Below, piece by piece: positions 57,549-63,924 of a stretch of DNA of 64,000 nt. Under the pieces are notes generated by a model, which searched no databases, was not told the origin of the DNA, and saw nothing but the letters and a program-made list of their open reading frames with translations. The DNA comes from JAEMQF01 sp963850525 (lineage in GTDB: Bacteria; Pseudomonadota; Gammaproteobacteria; Burkholderiales; Burkholderiaceae_C). Numbering within the stretch: the stretch's first letter is position 1; every line of letters begins with the position of its first letter. The stretch is from contig CAWKLQ010000001.1 of the NCBI GenBank assembly GCA_963850525.1, forward strand, positions 860,041 through 924,040, in the 5' to 3' direction. The translations under genes and the position numbers were made by a program.

Positions 57549-58739
57549 CTATGCGGCAGCCGCGCCGCTGACATTGCGCGTAGGCGCGGGCACCGGCACC
57601 GGCACCGGCGCCGGAACCGAGGCCGGCGCCGTTGCCGCCACCGCCGGCGGTCTGCTCACATGGTGCGCGTCGAACGCCTCGCCCTTGGTCATCACCGCCC
57701 ACAGGATGCGTGCATTCTTGTTGGCCAGCGCCACCGCCGCCTTTTGCCAGCCGGCTCGCTCGCGCAGCGCCGTGACCCAGCGCGAGATCGGGTCGCTGCG
57801 CTTGTGCGCGGTCATGACCGCCGACTTGGCTCCCTGGATCAGCAGGCTGCGCAAGTACGTGTCGCCCCGCTTGGTGATGCCACCCAGGTTGTTCTTGCCG
57901 CCCGAGGAGTGCTGGCGCGGCACCAGGCCGATCCAGGCGCCGAACTGCGCGCCGTGCCGGAACTGCTTGAACTCGCCCACCGTGGCCAGCGCGGCCGAAG
58001 CCGTCACGGGGCCGATCCCCATCAGGGTGGCAGCCTTCTTCACCTCGGCGTTGTCCTTGGCATGCGTGGCGATGCGCGCGTCGCACCACTCGATATGGGC
58101 ATCCAACTCACGCCATTGCGCTTGCGCTTGTTGCACGACCCGGCGCGCCAGCGCGTTCATCTCGTTGCTCGCATCCTCGATCACGTCGGCCAGAACGGCC
58201 TGCAGCGCCGCCGGGCTTTGCGCGAAGACCAGGCCGAACTCGGCCAGCAACCCGCGGATGCGGTTGATGCACGCGGTGCGCTCGGCCTTGAACCCCTCGC
58301 GCAGCCGGTGCACGCACAGCATGCTTTGCTGCTCGATGCTCTTGGCCGGCACGAAGTGCATCTGCGGGCGCGACGCGGCCTCGCAGATGGCCGCGGCATC
58401 GTTGGCGTCGTTTTTGCCGCTGGCGCCTTGTTTGCGATACGGGCTGACGAGTTGCGCGGCGATGATGCGTGCGTCAAGACCGAGCGCGATGAGCTTGCGC
58501 GCCCAGTGGTGCGCACTGGAGCTGCTCTCCATGGCCACGATGCACCCGGCGGGCAATTGCGCGCACCAGGCCAGAAATTTGTCGCGCGCCAGTGCGCGGC
58601 TGACGAGCACCCGCCCCGCGGCGTCCACGGCATGAACCTGGATCACGCGCTTGGCCAGATCGGCCCCAACGCGAACGGCTCGACCTCGCGATTCACGTTG
58701 CGCTTCACGCTGCACCCCAACTCGTGTAATCTGCTCCAC
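57549..58739 (-). CDS. IS110-family transposase (copy 4)
   Basis: 396 residues, same protein as copies 2 and 3; intact catalytic motifs. Confidence 0.94.
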   Translation of the reverse strand: MEQITRVGVQREAQRESRGRAVRVGADLAKRVIQVHAVDAAGRVLVSRALARDKFLAWCAQLPAGCIVAMESSSSAHHWARKLIALGLDARIIAAQLVSPYRKQGASGKNDANDAAAICEAASRPQMHFVPAKSIEQQSMLCVHRLREGFKAERTACINRIRGLLAEFGLVFAQSPAALQAVLADVIEDASNEMNALARRVVQQAQAQWRELDAHIEWCDARIATHAKDNAEVKKAATLMGIGPVTASAALATVGEFKQFRHGAQFGAWIGLVPRQHSSGGKNNLGGITKRGDTYLRSLLIQGAKSAVMTAHKRSDPISRWVTALRERAGWQKAAVALANKNARILWAVMTKGEAFDAHHVSRPPAVAATAPASVPAPVPVPVPAPTRNVSGAAAA

Positions 58740-58893
58740 GGACTTCCCCTTTCATAGGCTTGAGATTGACGACTTCAATCACCACCAATCTTGGCGCATC
58801 GACGCCGTTGCCCGAAGGTGGGAAGTCCCTTCGCATTCCGGTCAAGCCGACGCGCTCCGGCCTGCGGCCTCCGCGCGCGGCTGAACTCATACG

Positions 58894-59272
58894 TTCGGCC
58901 CCACGCGATCAAGAGCCGGCGCATCAGGGCACAGCGCAGTAGCATCGGTTCAATCAGTTCGCGCTCACCCACCCGCCGTTGTTCTCTGAAATGCAGGTCC
59001 AGCTTCGCTCCAATGTCTGTGCGCGCTCGAAAACGAGGCGTCGCGCTTTCGAGGCGTTGGTTGCAGCTCGGAGAAACTCAAAGCACGCCTTTGCTGCAAG
59101 TGGCATCCGGCACACGCCCGCACGAGGCGCCAATCCAACGGTTGAGGCCATCGCGAACGCTGCAACCTGGGCCGGTGGTCTGGCAGCGTCCGTGTGTCGA
59201 AGCACGAGCAGAGGGTGTTTCCAGCGCCAAGGCAATGCCCCCACACCCTTTCTCGTTCGCGAGGCAATGTGG
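58894..59272 (+). other. Cassette 33 body, no confident gene
   Basis: About 380 bp. A plus frame from 58979 (MFSEMQVQLRSNVCARSKTR) stays open through the attC, and minus frames overlap it; none has recognisable domains. I see no supported gene. Confidence 0.5.
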
Positions 59273-59373
59273 CCGAACCTTTCGTTCGAGGCGACAGCCA
59301 CCGGCGGGCGGCTTCGGCTTGCTCTTCCAAGACCTGCAGCGCCGGTGTCTGCGCTTCAACTCACACGTTAGAT
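59272..59373 (+). other. attC: attC site of cassette 33 (102 bp, different type)
   Basis: R'' GCCGAAC, R' GTTAGAT; long centre with CACCGGCGGGCGGC and GCAGCGCCGGTG that can pair. Confidence 0.8.
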
Positions 59374-59390
59374 TGCAGGAGAACCACGCG

Positions 59391-59864
59391 GTGCACTTTC
59401 GAACCGACGCTTTCGACGTCTGGGTTTATCGCAAGGACAAGGACGCCGTTCGCTACCTGCTACTGCGCACGTCCCAGGAGAAAGCGGATCGTTGGTTCAA
59501 CGGTGGCCGTTTTTGGCAGATCCCGAGCGAATTCAGCAAAGAAGGCGAAACGCTTCAAACAGCAGCGCAACGGTGTCTGTCTGAATTTGGCCTCGCTCCC
59601 ACGTCGCTTTGGGCTGTCGAGCACACCTACACCATCTTCAATCGCCGGTATCAAGACATTCAACTCATTCTGGTACTTGCGGCCGAGGTCGCGGACAATT
59701 CAAGCATCCGCCTAAGTTGGGAGCACTCGGAATTCCGCTGGTGTACCGCAACAGAGTGCGAGGCGCTCCTCGGCTTTCGGGGGTTGCTTGAAGGGCTTCA
59801 ATGGACACGTAAGTACATCAGCGAAGTAGCCAACCCACTCCTGGAATTGCGGTTGAACCAGTGA
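59391..59864 (+). CDS. Cassette 34: NUDIX-domain protein with altered Nudix box
   Basis: 157 residues from GTG 59391 with CAGGAGA upstream. FDVWVYRKDKDAVRYLLLRT, then GGRFWQIPSEFSKEGETLQT and AAQRCLSEFGL follow the NUDIX layout, but the Nudix box REUXEEXG reads RCLSEFG: the first catalytic Glu is Cys. Weak or different activity is possible. Cassette 59368-59940. Confidence 0.8.
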   Translation: MHFRTDAFDVWVYRKDKDAVRYLLLRTSQEKADRWFNGGRFWQIPSEFSKEGETLQTAAQRCLSEFGLAPTSLWAVEHTYTIFNRRYQDIQLILVLAAEVADNSSIRLSWEHSEFRWCTATECEALLGFRGLLEGLQWTRKYISEVANPLLELRLNQ

Positions 59865-59874
59865 CGCCTCTGCA

Positions 59875-59946
59875 ATCTAACCTTTCGGTCAAGCCGACGC
59901 GCTCCGGGCTGCGCCCTCCGCGCGCGGCTTACCTCATACGTTGGGC
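59875..59946 (+). other. attC: attC site of cassette 34
   Basis: 72 bp; R'' ATCTAAC, R' GTTGGGC. Confidence 0.93.
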
Positions 59947-60462
59947 CCCACGATTCGCGGACTGAGCACTGCCAATGGCTCAATTCCTTGCTCGCCATGC
60001 GCGCTTCCAGAATGCATTTGTGCCATGGCCAGCATCGCCGCGTTGTTTCTCGGAAGAATGTTCTTCGTTCCGTCGGAGTTCTGCAACGGCGCACTTTCAC
60101 GGTCTGCGTGGGCTGCCCGTCCTTCGGCGGCCAGCGCACGGTTGTCGTCCTTCCACGGAAGCGCTCACGCGCTTCAACAGCCGCACGGTCCTGCCACTTC
60201 CCCTTGCAAGACGGCGGGCCGGTCAGCCGCAGGCGCTTCGCCGTCTGCGCAGTAGCGTCCACGGCCAAAGTCCAAATGCGCAGTCGAGCATTCGCTCTTC
60301 CATCGGCGGCGAAACATTGCTATCGTCGCAGCATGCGAAGCCAGCGGTTCCCGGTTTTCCTCCCATGCACGGTGTAGCCATCGAGCAAGCGGTGTGGCCC
60401 AACCCTTCGGTCAAGCCGACGTGCTCCGGCCTGCGGCCTCCGCACGCGGCTTACCTCAAACG
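59941..60462 (+). other. Cassette 35: family A cassette without recognisable gene
   Basis: 522 bp, third member of family A with several indels. Hairpin core at 60108-60139. Confidence 0.7.
60318..60377 (+). CDS. Cassette 35: extended -10 and leaderless 14-codon ORF
   Basis: TGC-TATCGT (TATCGT at 60321-60326), 6 nt, ATG 60333, peptide MRSQRFPVFLPCTV, TAG at 60377. Matches cassettes 6 and 9 in spacing, length and stop position. Confidence 0.42.
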   Translation, partial: CYRRSMRSQRFPVFLPCTV

Positions 60463-60468
60463 TTGGGC
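60397..60468 (+). other. attC: attC site of cassette 35
   Basis: 72 bp; R'' GCCCAAC, R' GTTGGGC. Confidence 0.93.
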
Positions 60469-60559
60469 GTCACAAGGCCCTCACCGCTGCACTGCTACTG
60501 AACAAAGCCACCCGTTGACCGCCGCGCTATAGGCAGCCAGCGGCCGGTTTGTGGCACCC

Positions 60560-60575
60560 TGCTATCCTTCCTCCA
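60560..60575 (+). promoter_or_regulatory. -10 element of cassette 36 hicAB
   Basis: Extended -10 TGC-TATCCT (-10 at 60563-60568), then 6 nt to the hicA ATG. No clear -35. Confidence 0.5.
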
Positions 60576-60763
60576 TGAAGGTCAGCGAAGTCCTCCGAAT
60601 GCTCCAAAGTGACGGTTGGAATTTGGTCGCAACGCGCGGAAGTCATCGTCAATTCAAGCACGCGAGCAAGCCTGGTCGCGTCACTGTTCCTGGCAAGCCA
60701 AGCGATGACCTTGCGCCTGGCACTTTGAACAGCGTCCTCAAACAGGCTGGTCTGAAGTCGTGA
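60575..60763 (+). CDS. hicA: Cassette 36: HicA-family toxin
   Basis: 62 residues from ATG 60575. MKVSEVLRMLQSDGWNLVAT, then RGSHRQFKHASKPGRVTVPG is the classic HicA fold with catalytic His in GSHRQF. mRNA interferase. hicB follows 6 bp later. The upstream in-frame start is rejected since it would cross the -10. Confidence 0.95.
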   Translation: MKVSEVLRMLQSDGWNLVATRGSHRQFKHASKPGRVTVPGKPSDDLAPGTLNSVLKQAGLKS

Positions 60764-60769
60764 GGTCAA

Positions 60770-60982
60770 ATGCGCTACGCCATTGTCATTGAGAAAGCCG
60801 AAGGCAACTACTCCGCCTACGTTCCTGATCTTCCAGGGTGCGTCGCAACAGGCGCAACTGTTGCCGAAGTCGAAGCCGAGATCAGGGAAGCCATCATTTT
60901 TCATGTGGAAGGTCTGCGCGAAGACGGAATGCCAATTCCCGCCGGGGCAAGCAAAGTCGAGTACATCGACATCGCAGCCTGA
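60770..60982 (+). CDS. hicB: Cassette 36: HicB-family antitoxin
   Basis: 70 residues. MRYAIVIEKAEGNYSAYVPD, then LPGCVATGATVAEVEAEIRE is the standard short HicB domain; no C-terminal DNA-binding domain, so operon repression may differ from cassette 29. Cassette 60463-61079. Confidence 0.95.
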   Translation: MRYAIVIEKAEGNYSAYVPDLPGCVATGATVAEVEAEIREAIIFHVEGLREDGMPIPAGASKVEYIDIAA

Positions 60983-61013
60983 CTCATGGCACAAGTCCCT
61001 CCGCTGAAGTGAC

Positions 61014-61085
61014 GCCCAACCCTTCGGTCGAGCCGACGCGCTCCGGGCTGCGCCCTCCGCGCGCGGCTCACCTCAAACGTTAGAC
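61014..61085 (+). other. attC: attC site of cassette 36
   Basis: 72 bp; R'' GCCCAAC, R' GTTAGAC. GAGCC/GGCTC paired variant as in attC12. Confidence 0.93.
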
Positions 61086-61172
61086 CTCGAACACAATGAC
61101 AGTCGCGCGCACCTGCTTTTTCCAGCGCCCGCTCTGCATCCTGCTGCTCCACTCGCACCTGGAACCCCACAG

Positions 61173-61406
61173 ATGAAGGACCGCCTTACACGCCGCGAGC
61201 GAACTGTTTACAAGATTCTCCACGGTGTAGGGGTTGCTGCCGCAATCGCTGGCCTTCTGCTGTTCGTGATCCTAGATTGGCAGGAAGCGAACTATGTAAT
61301 CGCTGTGGCGTTTGGCTTCTTGTGCTTATTGGTCCCTATATTTGGCTTTGCCCTTCGCAGCGACACTCGCGTCATTCACAATTCACGCTGGCTTAGAGAA
61401 GAGTGA
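61173..61406 (+). CDS. Cassette 37: small membrane protein
   Basis: 77 residues (MKDRLTRRERTVYKILHGVG). Two membrane segments (VGVAAAIAGLLLFVILDW; VIAVAFGFLCLLVPIFGFAL) with a basic N-terminus. Not recognised. Cassette 61080-61548. Confidence 0.72.
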   Translation: MKDRLTRRERTVYKILHGVGVAAAIAGLLLFVILDWQEANYVIAVAFGFLCLLVPIFGFALRSDTRVIHNSRWLREE

Positions 61407-61482
61407 TCGAAGTGCGTATCATCAAGCACTCACCACTTCCCAAGCGCGCAAGCCATCAACTGAGCGTTTGGGCGCGCACGAG

Positions 61483-61554
61483 GTCTAACCTTTCGGTCAA
61501 GCCGATGCGCTCCGGGCTGCGCCCTCCGCGCGCGGCTTACCTCTATCGTTAGAA
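61483..61554 (+). other. attC: attC site of cassette 37
   Basis: 72 bp; R'' GTCTAAC, R' GTTAGAA. Confidence 0.93.
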
Positions 61555-61567
61555 CGCACGCGAACCC

Positions 61568-61930
61568 ATGGTCGACCATAAAGCCACCGACTCTGCCTAT
61601 CTGTTCGGCAAAGCGTCACTCGGCGTTATCCTCGGCTTTCTTGCCAGCCTCCCCATCTATCTACTTGCGCCGCTTGTCCTGGAAGCGAGGCCGTCGTTCC
61701 CAACCGTCGCACTCTCCAGCGCGGGTATTGGTGCCATCATCGCGTTGATGACCTCCACCGTCGTGTGGCACGCAGCTGAATCAGTCATACACTTTGTTGC
61801 TGGCTTCTTCATCGCCCTGCTCGGAGATTGGTTCCCTCAGAACCCGGATTTGTCTGCATGGTTGAAGGGTGCTCTGTGGCTCGGGTTCATATCGGCATGC
61901 GCGTTGGCCCTGCTTTTCGCGTTCCCATAA
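61568..61930 (+). CDS. Cassette 38: membrane protein
   Basis: 120 residues (MVDHKATDSAYLFGKASLGV). Three to four hydrophobic segments (VILGFLASLPIYLLAPLVLE; VALSSAGIGAIIALMTSTVV; FVAGFFIALLGDWF; WLGFISACALALLFAF). Family unknown. Cassette 61549-62009. Confidence 0.75.
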   Translation: MVDHKATDSAYLFGKASLGVILGFLASLPIYLLAPLVLEARPSFPTVALSSAGIGAIIALMTSTVVWHAAESVIHFVAGFFIALLGDWFPQNPDLSAWLKGALWLGFISACALALLFAFP

Positions 61931-61943
61931 ACCAACGAATGCG

Positions 61944-62015
61944 TTCTAACCCTGCGGTCAAGCCGACGCGCTCCGGGCTGCGCCCTCCGCGCGCGGCTTA
62001 CCTTTATCGTTAGAG
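61944..62015 (+). other. attC: attC site of cassette 38
   Basis: 72 bp; R'' TTCTAAC, R' GTTAGAG. Confidence 0.93.
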
Positions 62016-62499
62016 CGCGCAAAACCGAACCAGCCTCGCCGAGCCGTTTGTTCCGCCAGCCAGCTCTCGCAGCAAGCAAATGAGCCTATTCAGCAATGCG
62101 GCCAATCGAACGCGAAAGAGTCAGGCAATTGAGGGCGCTTCGCGCCAACGTGCTGCGCCGTGCAGTCAGTTGGTTGGCGCCGCCGCTTGGCAGCGGCGTC
62201 GATCCTTTGCTGCTCGCCCGTTCGTCTGGGTTCGTAGCAATGAAGCTCACCACCAACCCATTGAAAGCATCTCCACTGCGCTGGCACCACCCTCGCTGCT
62301 GCAATCTCCGTTCACTTCGGCTTGTTCCCAGTACTGCCGCCTGAACTGTCGGTACACTTGCCAGTGCGAATCTCGGTGCACTAACCAACACACCCACCGC
62401 CTTGGCTCCATCGCCGTCATGAGTTTGCGCTCTCCCATTGCTCGCCGCCCAAGGAACTCCCGCACCATGGCTGTTTGTGCATTCCCACGCGCCACGCGC
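62010..62499 (+). other. Cassette 39 body, no confident gene
   Basis: About 490 bp. Candidate frames on plus (62080) and minus (62086-62397, 62247-62516) overlap and none has a recognisable domain. About 50 bp (62138-62190) resemble part of cassette 13. I see no supported gene. Confidence 0.5.
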
Positions 62500-62570
62500 T
62501 CTAACCTTTCGGTCAAGCAGACGCGCTCCGGGCTACGCCCTCCGCGCGCGGCTTACCTCATACGTTAGCC
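62499..62570 (+). other. attC: attC site of cassette 39
   Basis: 72 bp; R'' CTCTAAC, R' GTTAGCC. Confidence 0.92.
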
Positions 62571-62588
62571 TCCGCGCGCCTACGCCAA

Positions 62589-62984
62589 ATGCACGCCAGT
62601 ACCTCCACTCAGGCCAAGTTACTCCGAAGTTCGATTGCGGCTGCCGCCACTTCATTTGCCTGCATTCTTGCCTTGGCCGTCTATTTCTACTCGGAGGACG
62701 GGTCCCTCACTGAAGTCCTGCTCATAGTTGGCGCACCACTTATTCTGCACGCAGTGGCTCTCGTCCTTTTGGTGCAACGCCCGAGCGCCTCCGCAATCAC
62801 CACAAGCGTCTACATAGCTGTTCTTGCCGTCATTGCCGCTTTCGCGTTCGCTCCGATGTCCATGTTGGTTTGGGCCGTTCACAATTTCCCGCTGCTTCCC
62901 GTTCTCAACGTGATTTACGCGATTGCGCAGTTCGTATCCATAGCCCAGGGACTTCGCTGGCACAAGGCAGCGCAGAACTCCTAG
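62589..62984 (+). CDS. Cassette 40: four-helix membrane protein
   Basis: 131 residues (MHASTSTQAKLLRSSIAAAA). Four membrane segments (AATSFACILALAVYFY; VLLIVGAPLILHAVALVLLV; VYIAVLAVIAAFAFAPMSML; LLPVLNVIYAIAQFVSIAQG). Not identified. Cassette 62565-63134. Confidence 0.76.
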   Translation: MHASTSTQAKLLRSSIAAAATSFACILALAVYFYSEDGSLTEVLLIVGAPLILHAVALVLLVQRPSASAITTSVYIAVLAVIAAFAFAPMSMLVWAVHNFPLLPVLNVIYAIAQFVSIAQGLRWHKAAQNS

Positions 62985-63068
62985 CCTTCCTAGAATCTAT
63001 CCCAGTCTCCAGTGCCCCGTCTCGGTGTCCCAACAACATATCAACCGCGCTCGTCTGAGCAAAGCGAA

Positions 63069-63140
63069 GGCTAACCTTTCGGTCAAGCCGACGCGCTCCG
63101 GGCTACGCCCTCCGCGCGCGGCTTACCTCAACCGTTCGGC
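63069..63140 (+). other. attC: attC site of cassette 40
   Basis: 72 bp; R'' GGCTAAC, R' GTTCGGC. Confidence 0.92.
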
Positions 63141-63144
63141 CCCA

Positions 63145-63181
63145 TAGACAAGCGTCGCGTATATTGCTACAGTGCAATATA
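63145..63181 (+). promoter_or_regulatory. Promoter of cassette 41 toxin operon
   Basis: -35 TAGACA (63145-63150), 17-bp spacer, extended -10 TGC-TACAGT (-10 at 63168-63173), then 7 nt to ATG: leaderless mRNA likely. Confidence 0.7.
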
Positions 63182-63465
63182 TGGACGCCGTGCCCATTGC
63201 CCGAGCCAAGGAAGTTCGCGACGACGGCTCCATTGTCGAGATTGTCGTTTGGGAGCTACAAGAACCCCTGCCGCCGAGCACGCATCGCTACAAGTACCGC
63301 CTTTACTTCGGTACGAACGGCGTCAGTCAGGTCAGGTACGACAACGAGCGCGGCAAGGGCGATCATCGACACATTGGCAATGAGGAGTTCGAGTACGTTT
63401 TCGCATCGGTGGAGAAAATACTCGAGGACTTCAAGGCAGATGTTGAACGCTGGGAGCAGTCATGA
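63181..63465 (+). CDS. Cassette 41: TumE-like toxin (DUF6516-type)
   Basis: 94 residues from ATG 63181; an in-frame GTG three codons upstream overlaps the -10 and is rejected. RDDGSIVEIVVWELQEPLPP, then HRYKYRLYFGTNGVSQVRYD and NERGKGDHRHIGNEEFEYVF fit the TumE family of type II toxins. Downstream gene overlaps by 4 bp. Confidence 0.8.
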   Translation: MDAVPIARAKEVRDDGSIVEIVVWELQEPLPPSTHRYKYRLYFGTNGVSQVRYDNERGKGDHRHIGNEEFEYVFASVEKILEDFKADVERWEQS

Positions 63466-63818
63466 AGGCCATCATCGAGGTTTCAACCAAGGGCTCTGTC
63501 TTTGAGGCGGCGGCCACTCAAGTTAAGGCCACCGGCAAAGGCCGTACACCCGACTTTCGGCTCAGCTTTGAATCGGCGCGCTCACTATTCGCGGACCTTA
63601 CGCCCGCTCGCCTTGATCTGCTGGACACGCTGCGCCGAGTTGGTCCCTGCAGTGTCTATGCGCTCGCGAAAACCGCAGGGCGCAACTACTCGAATGTCCA
63701 CACGGACGTTGCGCGCATGGAAGAACTGGGGCTGATTGAGCGGAACGAGGGCAATGAGATATCGGTGCCCTACGAATCAGTCGAAATTCTTCTGCCTCTT
63801 GCGCGCGCAGTGGCGTAG
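63462..63818 (+). CDS. Cassette 41: HVO_A0114/TumA-like DNA-binding antitoxin
   Basis: 118 residues. The C-terminal winged-helix (TPARLDLLDTLRRVGPCSVY, then ALAKTAGRNYSNVHTDVARM and EELGLIERNE) is the HVO_A0114-type regulator that pairs with TumE-like toxins. ATGA overlap with the toxin stop. Cassette 63135-63892. Confidence 0.85.
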   Translation: MKAIIEVSTKGSVFEAAATQVKATGKGRTPDFRLSFESARSLFADLTPARLDLLDTLRRVGPCSVYALAKTAGRNYSNVHTDVARMEELGLIERNEGNEISVPYESVEILLPLARAVA

Positions 63819-63826
63819 CGCATGGG

Positions 63827-63898
63827 GCCGAACCCTTCGTTCCAGCCGACGTGCTCCGGCCTGCGGCCTCCGCACGCGGCTGAACTCACACGTTGGGC
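63827..63898 (+). other. attC: attC site of cassette 41
   Basis: 72 bp; R'' GCCGAAC, R' GTTGGGC. Confidence 0.92.
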
Positions 63899-63924
63899 GT
63901 CATAGTCAGCGACTGGCTCACATC

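Larger units (their letters stand above)
57042..58838 (-). mobile_element. IS110-family (IS1111-type) element, copy 4
   Basis: 1797 bp; differs from copies 2-3 at very few bases (for example near 58250 and 58668), same orientation, inserted after TAACCATT. Confidence 0.9.
57031..58899 (+). other. attC: attC site of cassette 32, split by IS copy 4
   Basis: R'' GCCTAAC (57031-57037), R' GTTCGGC (58893-58899); 11 + 61 bp around the IS. Confidence 0.9.

Noticed and set aside
31900..63900. CRISPR-like array because of regularly recurring near-identical ~70-bp sequences
   Set aside because: Spacing is hundreds of bases and variable, the repeats have attC architecture with R boxes, and no cas genes are present.
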